DNA of 64,000 nt from an uncultured Clostridia bacterium (GTDB lineage: Bacteria; Bacillota; Clostridia; TANB77; CAG-508): NCBI GenBank assembly GCA_947628085.1, contig CANQYM010000006.1, positions 60,130-124,129 of the forward strand, read 5' to 3'. Below, in pieces: positions 1-9,543 of the stretch (its first letter is position 1; each line of letters begins with the position of its first letter). A model generated the notes under the pieces. The model was given only the letters and a program-made list of their open reading frames with translations. It did no database searches and was not told the origin of the DNA. The position numbers and the translations under genes are program-made.

Positions 1-1794
1 AGAGTTTTAAAATTTCTAGAAGAAAATGATGGAGTATATAAATCTGATTTAGAATTGATAACAGATGTTAGTTCTTCTACAATAAAAACATTAGAAAAAA
101 ATGGTCATATAGAAATTATAGAAAAACAAATTGAAAGAAATCCATTTATACATAAAAATATCGAAAAAGATGAACCTAAAGTTTTAAATAAAGAGCAAAA
201 AAAGTGCTTTGATAGTATTGCTTTTTGCATAGATAATAATGAATTTTCAAAACATTTAATATATGGAGTTACAGGATCTGGAAAAACAGAAATATATTTA
301 CAATTAATTGATAGAGTTATAAAAAATGGAAAAGATGCAATTGTTTTAGTTCCAGAAATATCTTTAACTCCTCAAATGGTAAATAGATTTTTAGCTAGAT
401 TTGGAAATATTATTGCTGTTCTTCATAGCAAATTATCAATAGGAGAAAGATATGATGAATGGCAAAAAATAGCAAAAGGAGAAGCAAAAATAGTAATTGG
501 AGCTAGGTCTGCAATTTTTGCACCAGTAAAAAATTTAGGAATAATTATTATTGATGAAGAACACGATATGTCTTATAAAGCAGATTCAACTCCTAGATAT
601 AATGCTAAAGACTTGGCAAAATATATTGCTAAGCAAAATAATTGCCCACTAGTTTTAGGAAGCGCAACACCAGAAATAAATACAATGTATCAAGCTAAAA
701 ATAATGAAATATCATTATACACTTTAACTAAAAGAGCAAATAACAGTAGTCTTCCAGAAGTTGAAATTGTTGATTTAAGAAATGAGCTTGCAGAAGGAAA
801 TAGATCAATGCTAAGTTTCAAACTTCAAAAAGAAATTGAAAACAATTTAAAAAATAAAAAGCAAACAATATTATTCTTAAATAGAAGAGGCTATTCTACT
901 TTTGTAATGTGCAGGGAATGTGGATATGTTGCAAAATGTAAGAATTGCAATATAAGCCTAACATATCACATTAGAGATAATAAATTAAAATGTCATTACT
1001 GTGGATTTGAAACAAATAATATAACTGAATGTCCAAATTGCAAGAGTAAAAAAGTGAAATATTTTGGTAGTGGAACCCAAAAATTAGAAGATGAAATACA
1101 TAAACTTTATCCAGAAGCCACAACAATTAGAATGGATATAGATACTGTTAGCAAGAAAAACTCTCATGAAGAAATTTTAGATAAATTTAAAAATGATAAT
1201 ATAGATATTTTAATTGGAACACAAATGGTAGTTAAAGGACATCACTTTCCAAAAGTTACTTTAGTTGGAGTAGTTTCAGCAGATAGCAGCTTAAATTTAG
1301 ATGATTATAGAGCTGTAGAAAAAACATTTCAAACATTAGTGCAAGTTGCTGGAAGAAGTGGTAGAGAAGAAAGTGGAAAAGTAATTATTCAAACTTATAA
1401 TCCAGACCATTATGCAATAATTGAAGCACAAAAACAAGATTATGATTTGTTCTATAATCAAGAGATAGATTTAAGAAAAATGTTGAATTATCCACCATTT
1501 TGCGATATAATGCTTATTAGATTTTCAGGGAAAAATATAGAAGAAATAAAAAAAGTTTCAGAAATAGTTTATAAGAAAATAAAAAATATAAATAATGAAA
1601 ACATTTACATATTTAAACCAGTTCCTGCACCAATAGATAAAATTAAGAATAAATATAGATGGAGAATTGTAATAAAATGTAAAATTACATCAAAAGTTTT
1701 AGATATTGTAAATTATGCGATTCAAGATGAAAAAATAAAAAAATGTAAAGAAACTAGTATTACTGTTGATATAAATCCAAATAGTATGAATTAG
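1..1794 (+). CDS. priA: Primosomal protein N' (PriA helicase), 5' end outside window
   Basis: PriA is the 3'-5' DNA helicase that reloads the replisome at stalled forks. The reading frame is open from base 1, so the N-terminal part (roughly 130-150 residues of the DNA-binding region) lies upstream of the window; the in-frame TTG at 55 is not a real start. Visible parts in order: Walker A GVTGSGKTE near residue 90, a DEEHD Walker B/DEAH box, the helicase motif GSATPE, and a zinc-binding insertion with eight cysteines (CRECGY, CKNC, CHYCG, CPNC) between the two helicase lobes. Motif VI is seen as QVAGRSGR. It is followed after 13 bases by def and then fmt, the usual priA-def-fmt order in Firmicutes, so co-transcription is likely. 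Confidence 0.96.
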   Translation, partial: RVLKFLEENDGVYKSDLELITDVSSSTIKTLEKNGHIEIIEKQIERNPFIHKNIEKDEPKVLNKEQKKCFDSIAFCIDNNEFSKHLIYGVTGSGKTEIYLQLIDRVIKNGKDAIVLVPEISLTPQMVNRFLARFGNIIAVLHSKLSIGERYDEWQKIAKGEAKIVIGARSAIFAPVKNLGIIIIDEEHDMSYKADSTPRYNAKDLAKYIAKQNNCPLVLGSATPEINTMYQAKNNEISLYTLTKRANNSSLPEVEIVDLRNELAEGNRSMLSFKLQKEIENNLKNKKQTILFLNRRGYSTFVMCRECGYVAKCKNCNISLTYHIRDNKLKCHYCGFETNNITECPNCKSKKVKYFGSGTQKLEDEIHKLYPEATTIRMDIDTVSKKNSHEEILDKFKNDNIDILIGTQMVVKGHHFPKVTLVGVVSADSSLNLDDYRAVEKTFQTLVQVAGRSGREESGKVIIQTYNPDHYAIIEAQKQDYDLFYNQEIDLRKMLNYPPFCDIMLIRFSGKNIEEIKKVSEIVYKKIKNINNENIYIFKPVPAPIDKIKNKYRWRIVIKCKITSKVLDIVNYAIQDEKIKKCKETSITVDINPNSMN

Positions 1795-1807
1795 AAAGGA
1801 AAATAAA

Positions 1808-2302
1808 ATGGCAATTAGAAATCTAAGATATGAAAATGATGAAATTCTAAAAAAACATTCAAGAGAAATAGAGGTTATAGACGATAAAATAAAAGAACTT
1901 GCCGAAGATATGATGGAAACTATGCACAAATGGGATGGGGTAGGATTAGCCGGTGTGCAAGTTGGAGTTTTAAAAAGAATAATAGTAATAGATTTATATG
2001 ATGAAGAAAAAACTCAATATACTTTAATAAATCCAGTACTTGTAAAACAAAAAGGAGAGCAAGAAGTTGAAGAGGGATGTTTAAGTTTTCCAAATCAATT
2101 TGGAAAAGTAAAAAGACCAAAAGAAGTAGTAGTTGAAGCTTTAGATATAAACGGTAAAAAAATTACTATAAAAGCAAAAGACTTATTAGCTCAAGCATTA
2201 TGCCATGAAATTGACCATTTAAATGGAATAGTTTTTACTGAAAAAGTAGAACCAGGAACTTTAGAAACAGTAAATCCAGATGAAACAAAAAATCAAAAAT
2301 AA
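1808..2302 (+). CDS. def: Peptide deformylase
   Basis: Removes the formyl group from the initiator methionine of new proteins in the cytoplasm, using a bound metal ion. All three family motifs are present in the 164 residues: GVGLAGVQVG near residue 44 (normally GxGLAAPQ, so the AAP triplet is changed to AGV, with the Gln kept), EEGCLSFP with the metal-binding cysteine, and the metal-binding HEIDH near residue 133. The ATG follows an AGAAAGGAAAA ribosome binding site. The length is normal for the type 1 enzyme. It sits next to fmt, which adds the formyl group that this enzyme later removes. Confidence 0.96.
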   Translation: MAIRNLRYENDEILKKHSREIEVIDDKIKELAEDMMETMHKWDGVGLAGVQVGVLKRIIVIDLYDEEKTQYTLINPVLVKQKGEQEVEEGCLSFPNQFGKVKRPKEVVVEALDINGKKITIKAKDLLAQALCHEIDHLNGIVFTEKVEPGTLETVNPDETKNQK

Positions 2303-2355
2303 AAGTTTATAGGAATCTTTTAAAAACCTAAATACATTTTAAAAGGAAATTTTAA

Positions 2356-3324
2356 ATGAGAATTCTTTTTATGGGAACTCCTGATTTTGCAAGAGATTCC
2401 TTAGAAAAATTATATGATAATGGTTATGAAATTTGTGGAGTTGTAACAACTCCAGATAGACCGGCAGGAAGAGGAATGAAACTTCTTGCTTCACCTGTTA
2501 AAGAATATGCTATTCAAAAAAATTTAAAAATATTCCAGCCAGAAAAAATATCAAACAACACAGAATTCAAAGAAGAAATTAAAAATTTGAATCCTGATTT
2601 AGTTTGTGTTGTTTCTTATGGAGTAATTCTACCAAAATCTTTTTTAAATATTCCAAAGCTAGGATGCATAAATGTTCATCCTTCAATGCTTCCAAAATAT
2701 AGAGGTTCTGCACCAATTCAATGGGCAGTTTTAAACGGAGATAAAACCACAGGTGTAACTATAATGTATCTTAATGAACAAATGGATGCAGGAGATATAA
2801 TAAATCAAAAAGAAGTTGAAATTGGTAGTGATGAAACTTTTGGTGAGTTATGGAATAGATTATCTAAAATAGGTGCGGATTTATTACTTAATACAGTAAA
2901 AGAAATAGAAAAAGGAACCGCCAAAAGAATATCTCAACCAGAAGAATTTACTTTAGCTCCAATGCTTAATAAGGAAATGTCTAAAATTAATTGGAATGAA
3001 AAAACAGCAGAAGAAATAAAAAACTTAGTTAGAGGGCTAAATCCAATTATGGGAACATATACTTATTTAAATAGCAAAAAAATAAAAATTTGGAAAGTAC
3101 AAAAATTAGAAAACAAGTATTTTGAAGAAAAATTTGGTTACAAAGAAATAAATAAAGCAAAGCCAGGAGAAGTTATTCTTGCAAATGAAAAGATAGGATT
3201 ATTTATTAAAGCAAAAGAAGGAGTAATTTCAGTATTAGAAATTCAAGCGGAAAATGCAAAAAAAATGAATATATGTGATTTCCTAAGAGGAAACAAAATT
3301 TGTGAAGAAGATATATTTGAATAA
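2356..3324 (+). CDS. fmt: Methionyl-tRNA formyltransferase
   Basis: Transfers the formyl group from 10-formyl-THF to Met-tRNA(fMet) for initiation. The 322 residues start with the formyltransferase fold (MRILFMGTPDFA) and contain the signature HPSMLPKYRGSAPIQWA with the catalytic Asn-His-Asp set (NVHPS, then QMDAGDI), followed by a C-terminal OB-fold-like tRNA-binding domain from about residue 205. The normal length is about 310-320. The formyl donor may come from the fhs product encoded at 7755. It lies 53 bases after def, and an AAAGGAAA ribosome binding site precedes the ATG. Confidence 0.96.
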   Translation: MRILFMGTPDFARDSLEKLYDNGYEICGVVTTPDRPAGRGMKLLASPVKEYAIQKNLKIFQPEKISNNTEFKEEIKNLNPDLVCVVSYGVILPKSFLNIPKLGCINVHPSMLPKYRGSAPIQWAVLNGDKTTGVTIMYLNEQMDAGDIINQKEVEIGSDETFGELWNRLSKIGADLLLNTVKEIEKGTAKRISQPEEFTLAPMLNKEMSKINWNEKTAEEIKNLVRGLNPIMGTYTYLNSKKIKIWKVQKLENKYFEEKFGYKEINKAKPGEVILANEKIGLFIKAKEGVISVLEIQAENAKKMNICDFLRGNKICEEDIFE

Positions 3325-3395
3325 TACTTGTAAAAAAACAATTATATTGATATACTAATTATTAGCAAAAATAATATAAAAAAGGAGGATGTAAT

Positions 3396-3827
3396 ATGGA
3401 AGAAAATAAGGAAGAAGTTGAAATTTCGGAAGAAGAAATATCAGTAGAAGGAAATGATACTGTAAAAATTTCAAACGAAGCAGTTGCTACTTATGCAGGA
3501 ATTGCTGTTTCAGAAGTTTCAGGCGTATATGGTATGGCTGGAGGTTTTGCTGGATTAACAGAAGCTTTAAGTGGAAAGAAAAATTTAGCAAAAGGTATCA
3601 AAGTAGATGTTGGAGAAAAAGAAGCAAAAATAGATGTAAATATAATAGTTGAGTATGGAGCTAGAATTCCAGAAGTTGCATTTGAAATTCAATCAAGAGT
3701 TAAAAAATCAGTTGAAAATATGACAGGTTTAAAAGTTTTAGAAGTTAATGTTCATGTGCAAGGAGTTCATGCAGTAACAGCAGATAAAAAACAAGAAGAC
3801 GAAGAAGAAAGCGCAAACGAAGAATAA
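3396..3827 (+). CDS. Asp23/Gls24 family envelope stress protein
   Basis: A 143-residue Asp23 (DUF322) family protein. The core domain (about residues 20-130) has the family pattern of an alternating beta/alpha fold with GVYGMAGG and the segment GLKVLEVNVHVQGV. The N- and C-terminal tails are very acidic. In Staphylococcus, Asp23 is held at the membrane by AmaP, and the next gene here encodes an AmaP-like protein, so a membrane-associated envelope complex is the likely role. A strong AAAGGAGG site precedes the ATG. The cluster asp23-amaP-DUF2273-nusB is common in Clostridia. A second Asp23-like domain occurs in this window, fused to an ATPase (43241-44092). Confidence 0.92.
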   Translation: MEENKEEVEISEEEISVEGNDTVKISNEAVATYAGIAVSEVSGVYGMAGGFAGLTEALSGKKNLAKGIKVDVGEKEAKIDVNIIVEYGARIPEVAFEIQSRVKKSVENMTGLKVLEVNVHVQGVHAVTADKKQEDEEESANEE

Positions 3828-3842
3828 AGTGAGGAATTAGTT

Positions 3843-4496
3843 ATGAAATTTTTAGATAAATTAGCTTTAAAAATATTTTCAATAATAATAGTTATAATAG
3901 CAATTATAACAATATTATTAATAACAAATATTATTTCTGTAGATATGATAGTTGAAAAAGTATCATTTCTTTCAAATTATGGTGATACTACATTTCAAGT
4001 AACAATAGCTGTTGTAACAGTTTTACTATTACTAGCAATAAAAGGTTTATTTTTCACCAGTAAACAAGAAGATTTAGGAAAAGATGGAATTATTCTTGAA
4101 AATACTAGTGGAAAATTAGTAATTTCAAAAGAAAGTTTAGAAAACTTAATAGCAAGTGTAATAAAAGAAATACCAGGAGCAGAAACAGTTTCTAGTAGAA
4201 CTTTTTTAGATAAACATAAAAATTTAATAGTTTTTGTAACAGCTGTTGTAAGTAAAGATGTTATGTTAAAAGATATATCAAACACTTTACAACAAAAAAT
4301 CAAAGAAGCAATGAAGAAAACAGCAGACTTAGATGTTAAAGAAGTTAATATAAAAATTAAAAATATAACTTCAAAAAAGGTAAAAGGTTTACCACCATCT
4401 TCAGATGCTGAAGAAAACAGTGAAGAAGAAACAGTTGTAGAAGAAAATGAAAGTACTGAAAATGAAGAAAAAGAAACAGAAACTGAGCAAAATTAG
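3843..4496 (+). CDS. amaP: AmaP-like alkaline shock membrane anchor protein
   Basis: A 217-residue protein with two N-terminal membrane helices (about residues 10-32 and 50-72) and a cytoplasmic domain with the Asp23-like pattern (GKLVISKESLENLI, VNIKIKNI). This is the layout of AmaP, the anchor that recruits Asp23. The C-terminal tail after residue 180 is low-complexity and strongly acidic (Glu-rich), like the tail of the upstream Asp23-like protein. It starts 16 bases after the asp23-like gene, so the two are probably translated from one message. Confidence 0.88.
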   Translation: MKFLDKLALKIFSIIIVIIAIITILLITNIISVDMIVEKVSFLSNYGDTTFQVTIAVVTVLLLLAIKGLFFTSKQEDLGKDGIILENTSGKLVISKESLENLIASVIKEIPGAETVSSRTFLDKHKNLIVFVTAVVSKDVMLKDISNTLQQKIKEAMKKTADLDVKEVNIKIKNITSKKVKGLPPSSDAEENSEEETVVEENESTENEEKETETEQN

Positions 4497-4548
4497 TTTT
4501 AAAAATAATTTTCATAATTATAAATTTTAAGAAAGGAATGAAATTTTT

Positions 4549-4836
4549 ATGAGTGAAAATAAAAATGAAAACGAAAATGAAAATGAAGTTGAAAACAAAA
4601 AAGTAAATGAAAGCCAATTTGATGATTTTAACAGTAGTGAATTAAATAAATTCGTTTCTCAATATGGAGGAGCTGTAATTGGTGGATTAATCGCATTAAT
4701 ATTATGTTTTACAAAATTATATAAAATTTTAGTTTTTATAGTTATTGTATTAGCAGGTATTATTATAGGAAATTATGTACAAAAAAATAAATCAACTGTA
4801 AAAGAAAAACTAAAACATTTCATTGATAAATTTTAG
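4549..4836 (+). CDS. DUF2273 small integral membrane protein
   Basis: A 95-residue protein with a charged Asn/Glu-Lys N-terminal stretch and two closely spaced membrane helices (about residues 38-56 and 58-74), which include the family-type glycine pattern YGGAVIGGLIALIL. In Firmicutes this small protein accompanies Asp23 and AmaP and is probably a third member of that membrane complex; its biochemical role is unknown. The ATG is preceded by GAAAGGAATG, and nusB follows after 9 bases. Confidence 0.85.
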   Translation: MSENKNENENENEVENKKVNESQFDDFNSSELNKFVSQYGGAVIGGLIALILCFTKLYKILVFIVIVLAGIIIGNYVQKNKSTVKEKLKHFIDKF

Positions 4837-4845
4837 GAGGAAATA

Positions 4846-5271
4846 ATGCAAAGATCTGCAATGAGAGAATTAGCTTTCAAGTTAGTTTATGAAATTGAAA
4901 TTCAAAAAGATGAAGATGAACAACTTGAAATATTTATAGAAAATAATGATATTACAGATGAAAAAGTTATTGAATATTTAAAAGACATAAAAAAAGGAAT
5001 TAGAGAAAATTCAGAAGAAATCAATAAATTAATAGAAAATAACTTAAAAGAAAATTGGAGTTTGAAGAGAATTTCTAAAATTAACTTAAGTTTAATAAAA
5101 CTTGCTATTTATGAAATGGTATATAAAAATTTACCTTATAAAATAGCAATAAACGAAGTTGTAGAACTTGCAAAAAAATATGCAGATGAATCTGCTCCTA
5201 TTTTTATTAATGGTATACTTGCAAGTGTTGTAAAAGAAAAAAATTTAGACGGAGAAATTAATGAAAATTAA
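4846..5271 (+). CDS. nusB: Transcription antitermination factor NusB
   Basis: An RNA-binding all-helical protein that works with NusE (S10) in antitermination of rRNA transcription. The 141 residues show the family start (MRELAFKLVYE) and the conserved C-terminal block PYKIAINEVVELAKKYADESAPIFINGILA, written here in parts: PYKIAINEV, LAKKYAD and FINGILA. The ATG follows TTTTAGGAGGAAATA. Its 3' end overlaps the start of xseA by 11 bases, so the two are translationally linked. Confidence 0.95.
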   Translation: MQRSAMRELAFKLVYEIEIQKDEDEQLEIFIENNDITDEKVIEYLKDIKKGIRENSEEINKLIENNLKENWSLKRISKINLSLIKLAIYEMVYKNLPYKIAINEVVELAKKYADESAPIFINGILASVVKEKNLDGEINEN

Positions 5272-6448
5272 TCCTATTACAGTTGCTGAATTAAATAGAT
5301 ATATAAAAGATAAAGTAGCGGACGATGAATATTTAAACAGTGTATTTGTTAAAGGAGAAATTTCAAATTTTAAACATCATTATACAGGTCATATGTATTT
5401 TACATTAAAAGATGAAACTTCTCTTATAAAATGTATAATGTTTAAATCTTATACTGCTACTTTAAATTTTATGCCTAAAGATGGAATGAAAGTATTGGTA
5501 CTTGGTTCTGTTGGAGTATTTGAAAGAGACGGAGTTTACCAAATTTATTGCCAAGCTATGCAAGAAGATGGAATGGGAAACCTTTATACAGCTTATGAAG
5601 AGTTAAAGAAAAAATTAGAAGATGAAGGCTTATTTGATCAAAAATATAAAAAGCCAATTCCATTTATGCCTAAAATAATTGGTGTTTTAACTTCAAATAC
5701 AGGAGCCGTTATTAGAGATATAATAAATGTATCAACAAGAAGAAATCCAAATGTATATATTAGGCTTTTGCCAATACCAGTTCAAGGCGAAGGAGCTGGA
5801 ATTAAAATAGCTAAAGCCATAAAACTTATGAATGAAAAGAAATTAGCGGATGTTATTATTCTAGCTAGAGGTGGAGGATCTATTGAAGATTTATGGCCTT
5901 TTAATGAAGAAGTAGTTGCAAGAAGTATTTTCGAGTCGGAACTTCCAATTATTTCAGCTGTAGGACATGAAACAGATTTTACAATTGCAGATTTTGTTGC
6001 GGATTTAAGAGCACCAACACCTTCAGCAGCAGCAGAACTTGCGGTTGCAGATATATCTGAAGTTAAAAATAAAATATCATTATGCAAAAAAAGATTGAAG
6101 CTTGCTCTTAAAAGAAAAACAGAAATTATGAGGCTTAGATATGAAAAATGCTTAAATTCAAGAGTTTATAGAGAGCCATATCAAAAAATAAATGATTATT
6201 ATATGCAAATAGAAAAAAATGTTAAAACAATGCAAAATGTTACCACAAAAAAATTAAAAGATTATAAAATTGAAGCAACAAAAGTAATAACTAAACTAGA
6301 TACTTTGAGTCCGTTAAAAACTTTAACAAGAGGATATTGTGTTACAGAAGTAAATAATAAAATTATTACAAGCTCTTTAGATTTAAAAAAAGACATGGAA
6401 ATAAATTTAAGATTTCATGATGGAAATAAAAGCGCAAAAGTTATTTAA
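5261..6448 (+). CDS. xseA: Exodeoxyribonuclease VII large subunit
   Basis: Large, catalytic subunit of the single-strand-specific exonuclease VII. The N-terminal OB-fold (about residues 5-100; VFVKGEISNFKHHYTGHMYF) is followed by the catalytic domain with ILARGGGSIEDLWPFN and GHETDFTIADFVADLRAPTPSAAAE, seen at about residues 200-265, then a long helical region. The length of 395 is near normal (400-450). It overlaps nusB and is separated from xseB, which encodes the small subunit, by one hypothetical gene. Confidence 0.96.
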   Translation: MKINPITVAELNRYIKDKVADDEYLNSVFVKGEISNFKHHYTGHMYFTLKDETSLIKCIMFKSYTATLNFMPKDGMKVLVLGSVGVFERDGVYQIYCQAMQEDGMGNLYTAYEELKKKLEDEGLFDQKYKKPIPFMPKIIGVLTSNTGAVIRDIINVSTRRNPNVYIRLLPIPVQGEGAGIKIAKAIKLMNEKKLADVIILARGGGSIEDLWPFNEEVVARSIFESELPIISAVGHETDFTIADFVADLRAPTPSAAAELAVADISEVKNKISLCKKRLKLALKRKTEIMRLRYEKCLNSRVYREPYQKINDYYMQIEKNVKTMQNVTTKKLKDYKIEATKVITKLDTLSPLKTLTRGYCVTEVNNKIITSSLDLKKDMEINLRFHDGNKSAKVI

Positions 6449-6522
6449 TTTTATAGATTTTTTTAAAATCTAAATACATATAAGGAGAAGTATTAGATTT
6501 TATCTAATATAGAAAAAGTATT

Positions 6523-7032
6523 ATGGATAATAAAAAAAAGATAATGATAGCAATAATAATTATTGTTATAACAGTTTTAGCAGTAACATTATTTGCTCTT
6601 GAATCAAATAATAAAAAGAAAAAGGAAGAAATTCCTGAAAATGTAGTAAATGAATTTCAAGAAAATACAATTATTGAAAATGAAATTGATGAAAATGTTT
6701 TAAATAATACTGCTAATAATAATACTACTATTGAAGAACCAAATAATGCTACTACTGAACAACCTACAACTAGTACAAGTGAGCCAAATACGGTATATCA
6801 AAGTGATAAGGTTTATAATTCAAATTCAGAAGTAGGAACTACAAATAAAAAAGAAGAAGCTATAAACTTAGTTAAACAAGAATGGGGAGAAGATAGTACA
6901 GTTACTTTTAGTTGCGATTCAGTTACAACAAATGGAGAATATATTATAGCTGTAACTTCTTTAGAAACAGCAACTGTTAAAAGTTATTTTAGAGTAAATT
7001 TGGAAAATAAAACTGTAACAGTAGAATTTTAG
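6523..7032 (+). CDS. Membrane-anchored hypothetical protein between xseA and xseB
   Basis: Not recognised. The 169 residues begin with a single membrane helix (about 7-27: IMIAIIIIVITVLAVTLFAL) preceded by lysines, so the rest should be outside the cell. An Asn/Thr/Glu-rich linker (about 35-100) leads to a compact C-terminal domain of about 65 residues (KEEAINLVKQEWGEDSTVTF onward) with alternating beta-strand pattern. The start of that domain, a helix followed by strands, recalls PepSY-like or small surface domains, but this is only a resemblance. The gene lies between two exonuclease VII genes and 13 bases before xseB, so it is probably in the same operon by position only. Confidence 0.75.
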   Translation: MDNKKKIMIAIIIIVITVLAVTLFALESNNKKKKEEIPENVVNEFQENTIIENEIDENVLNNTANNNTTIEEPNNATTEQPTTSTSEPNTVYQSDKVYNSNSEVGTTNKKEEAINLVKQEWGEDSTVTFSCDSVTTNGEYIIAVTSLETATVKSYFRVNLENKTVTVEF

Positions 7033-7045
7033 AAAGGAAATAAAA

Positions 7046-7282
7046 ATGAGTACAAAAAAAGAAGATTTAAATTTTGAAGAATTAATGGAAAAGCTAGAAA
7101 CCATTACAAATAAACTAGAAAAAGAACAATTATCTTTAGATGATTCAGTTAAATTGTTTGAAGAAGGAATTGAACTTTCTAATAAATGCAATTCTAAATT
7201 AGAAGAAGCAGAAAAGAAAATATCAATACTTATAAATGAAAATAACGAAATTAAGGAGGAAAACTTCATAGCAGAAGAATAA
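7046..7282 (+). CDS. xseB: Exodeoxyribonuclease VII small subunit
   Basis: Small regulatory subunit of exonuclease VII, cytoplasmic. The 78 residues hold the family core LNFEELMEKLETITNKLE and LSLDDSVKLFEEGIELS, a helical hairpin that binds the large subunit. The length is typical (70-80). The ATG follows AGAAAGGAAATAAAA. Confidence 0.94.
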   Translation: MSTKKEDLNFEELMEKLETITNKLEKEQLSLDDSVKLFEEGIELSNKCNSKLEEAEKKISILINENNEIKEENFIAEE

Positions 7283-7289
7283 TAAACTT

Positions 7290-7730
7290 ATGACAATTTT
7301 TAAAGAAATAATTAGTAATAAATGTATATGGTTACCAATCTTATTATGGTTTTTAATACAAACTTTTAAAGTAGTTGTAGATTTAATTATAAATAAAAAA
7401 TTAAATGTAAAAAGAATATTAGGAGCTGGTGGAATGCCAAGCTCACATTCAGCAATAGTTTGTTCACTGGCTGTTTGCATTGGAAAAGAATATGGTTTCG
7501 ATTCAGGAATATTTGCTTTTTCAGTTATAATGGCATTTGTTGTTATGTATGATGCAGCAGGAATAAGAAGAGCAGCAGGAAAACAAGCTAGAATATTAAA
7601 TAAGATATTAGAAACACCTGGACTTACAACTAAAGAAGTACAAGAAAAATTAATTGAAACATTAGGCCATACACCAGTTCAAGTTTTTGTTGGTGCTTTA
7701 ATAGGAATAATAGCAGGTGCATTAATATAA
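7290..7730 (+). CDS. Divergent PAP2 family (DUF212, YuiD-like) membrane protein
   Basis: A 146-residue membrane protein of the divergent PAP2 family. It has the family signatures GGMPSSHSAIVCSL (about residue 47; the SxxHS core of acid phosphatases) and MYDAAGIRRAAGKQA (about residue 88), with helices around them. The substrate is unknown; a lipid phosphatase role has been suggested from the motif alone. It starts 7 bases after xseB. The last helix (about 125-146) is glycine-rich. Confidence 0.88.
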   Translation: MTIFKEIISNKCIWLPILLWFLIQTFKVVVDLIINKKLNVKRILGAGGMPSSHSAIVCSLAVCIGKEYGFDSGIFAFSVIMAFVVMYDAAGIRRAAGKQARILNKILETPGLTTKEVQEKLIETLGHTPVQVFVGALIGIIAGALI

Positions 7731-7754
7731 AAAATAAAGATAGGTGGTGTTATT

Positions 7755-9416
7755 ATGACAGATATTGAAATAGCTAGAAGTGTGGAATTAGAAAAAATTA
7801 CTAAAATTGCAGAAAAATACGGAATAGATGAAGACTATTTAGAAGTTTATGGAAAATATAAGGCAAAAATTTCACCAGAATTTATTAAAAAAGTAGAAAC
7901 AGAAGAAGATGGAAAATTAATTTTAGTTACAGCTATAAATCCAACACCGTTAGGTGAAGGAAAAACTACAGTTGCTATAGGATTATCTGATGGATTAAAT
8001 ATATTAGGTAAAAAATCTGTTTTAGCATTAAGAGAACCTTCATTAGGACCTGTTTTTGGAATTAAAGGTGGAGCAACAGGTGGAGGATATGCTCAAGTAG
8101 CACCAATGGAAGATATAAATTTACATTTTACAGGAGATATTCATGCAATAACCTCTGCAAATAATTTATTAGCAGCAATGATAGATAATCACATATATTA
8201 TGGAAATAAATTAGGATTTAAGAAAGTTATTTGGAAAAGATGCTTAGACTTAAATGATAGAGCTTTAAGAGAAATAGAAGTAGGACTTTCAAAAGAAAAA
8301 AGAATGAAACCAAGAGAAGATGGTTTTGACATTTCTGTTGCTTCTGAAATAATGGCAATTTTTTGTTTAGCAAAAGATATAAAAGATTTGGAAAGAAGAA
8401 TTGGAAATATTATTGTAGGATATAATGAAATAGATGAGCCAATTTTTGCAAAAGATTTAAAAGCAGAAGGAGCTTTAACAGTTTTATTAAAAGATGCAAT
8501 AAATCCAAATATTGTACAAACATTAGAACATAATTTAGCAATAGTTCATGGTGGACCTTTTGCAAATATTGCACACGGATGCAATAGTATAATAGCAACA
8601 AAACTTGCTTTAAAATTAGGAGACTATGTTGTTACAGAAGCTGGATTTGGTGCAGATTTAGGTGCAGAAAAATTTGTTAATGTAAAATGCAGAAAAGCAG
8701 GATTAAAGCCTACTGTATGTGTATGTGTTGCAACACTTAAAGCATTAAAATATCATGGTGGAGCAAAGCAAAGCGAATGTTCTAATGAAAATTTAGAAGC
8801 ATTAGAAATTGGTATTGAAAATTTAAAAAGACATGTTGATAATATTAAAAATAAATATGGTTTAACACCAATTGTTGCAATTAATAAATATAAAGATGAT
8901 TCAGAAAAAGAAATAAAACTTTTAGAAGAAAAACTAAATGAATTAGGAATAGAATTAAGCTTAACAGAAGTTTGGGCAAAAGGTGGAAGCGGAGCTATAG
9001 ATTTAGCTGAGAAAGTTTTAAAATTAACAGAAGTTAAAAATAAAATTAATTTTGTATATAAAGATGAAGATGATATAAAAACAAAAATAGATAAAGTTGC
9101 AAGAGAAATTTACGGAGCAGAAGGAGCAGATTATTCAGAAGAAGCTCTTGAGCAAATTAAAGTAATTGAAAAAAATGGATTTGGAAAATATCCTATCTGC
9201 ATTGCTAAAACACAATATTCATTCTCAGATGATGCAAAAAATTTATTATGTGATAAACCTTTTAGAATTTTTGTTAAAGAAGCAGTTGTAAAAAACGGAA
9301 CAGAATTTGTTGTTATAAAAACTGGAAAAATATTCACAATGCCAGGACTTCCAGAATCTCCTTCAGCAGAACGAATAAGAGTAAATGAAAAAGGAGAAAT
9401 AGAGGGAATATTCTAA
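7755..9416 (+). CDS. fhs: Formate-tetrahydrofolate ligase
   Basis: Makes 10-formyl-THF from formate, THF and ATP; a hallmark of the one-carbon pathway in anaerobic Clostridia. The 553 residues (family about 555) show the ATP-binding motif TPLGEGKTTVAIGL near residue 60, EPSLGPVFGIKGGATGGGYAQV at about 95-115 (seen in parts), and the C-terminal MPGLPESPSAE. It is preceded by a TAGGTGGTGT site. Its product feeds Fmt and purine synthesis. The gene is the last of the leading + strand run and is followed by a strong terminator. Confidence 0.97.
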   Translation: MTDIEIARSVELEKITKIAEKYGIDEDYLEVYGKYKAKISPEFIKKVETEEDGKLILVTAINPTPLGEGKTTVAIGLSDGLNILGKKSVLALREPSLGPVFGIKGGATGGGYAQVAPMEDINLHFTGDIHAITSANNLLAAMIDNHIYYGNKLGFKKVIWKRCLDLNDRALREIEVGLSKEKRMKPREDGFDISVASEIMAIFCLAKDIKDLERRIGNIIVGYNEIDEPIFAKDLKAEGALTVLLKDAINPNIVQTLEHNLAIVHGGPFANIAHGCNSIIATKLALKLGDYVVTEAGFGADLGAEKFVNVKCRKAGLKPTVCVCVATLKALKYHGGAKQSECSNENLEALEIGIENLKRHVDNIKNKYGLTPIVAINKYKDDSEKEIKLLEEKLNELGIELSLTEVWAKGGSGAIDLAEKVLKLTEVKNKINFVYKDEDDIKTKIDKVAREIYGAEGADYSEEALEQIKVIEKNGFGKYPICIAKTQYSFSDDAKNLLCDKPFRIFVKEAVVKNGTEFVVIKTGKIFTMPGLPESPSAERIRVNEKGEIEGIF

Positions 9417-9482
9417 AAAATTAATATCAAAAGATTTATTTAAAAGATTTGAATATTAAAAATAAAATATAATTATAAAAAT

Positions 9483-9519
9483 AAAAAATTCCTTAAAATC
9501 ATTTTTAAGGAATTTTTTT
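9483..9519. terminator. Bidirectional intrinsic terminator between fhs and the convergent CBM gene
   Basis: A 16-base stem, AAAAAATTCCTTAAAA at 9483-9498 pairing with TTTTAAGGAATTTTTT at 9503-9518, with a 4-base loop (TCAT). The A-tract on one side and the T-tract on the other let it serve both convergent genes. Confidence 0.9.
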
Positions 9520-9543
9520 ATGTATAAATTTTAAATATATGTA

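Noticed and set aside
55..57. TTG as start of priA
   Set aside because: The frame is open to base 1 and the PriA N-terminal region is missing, so the gene begins outside the window.
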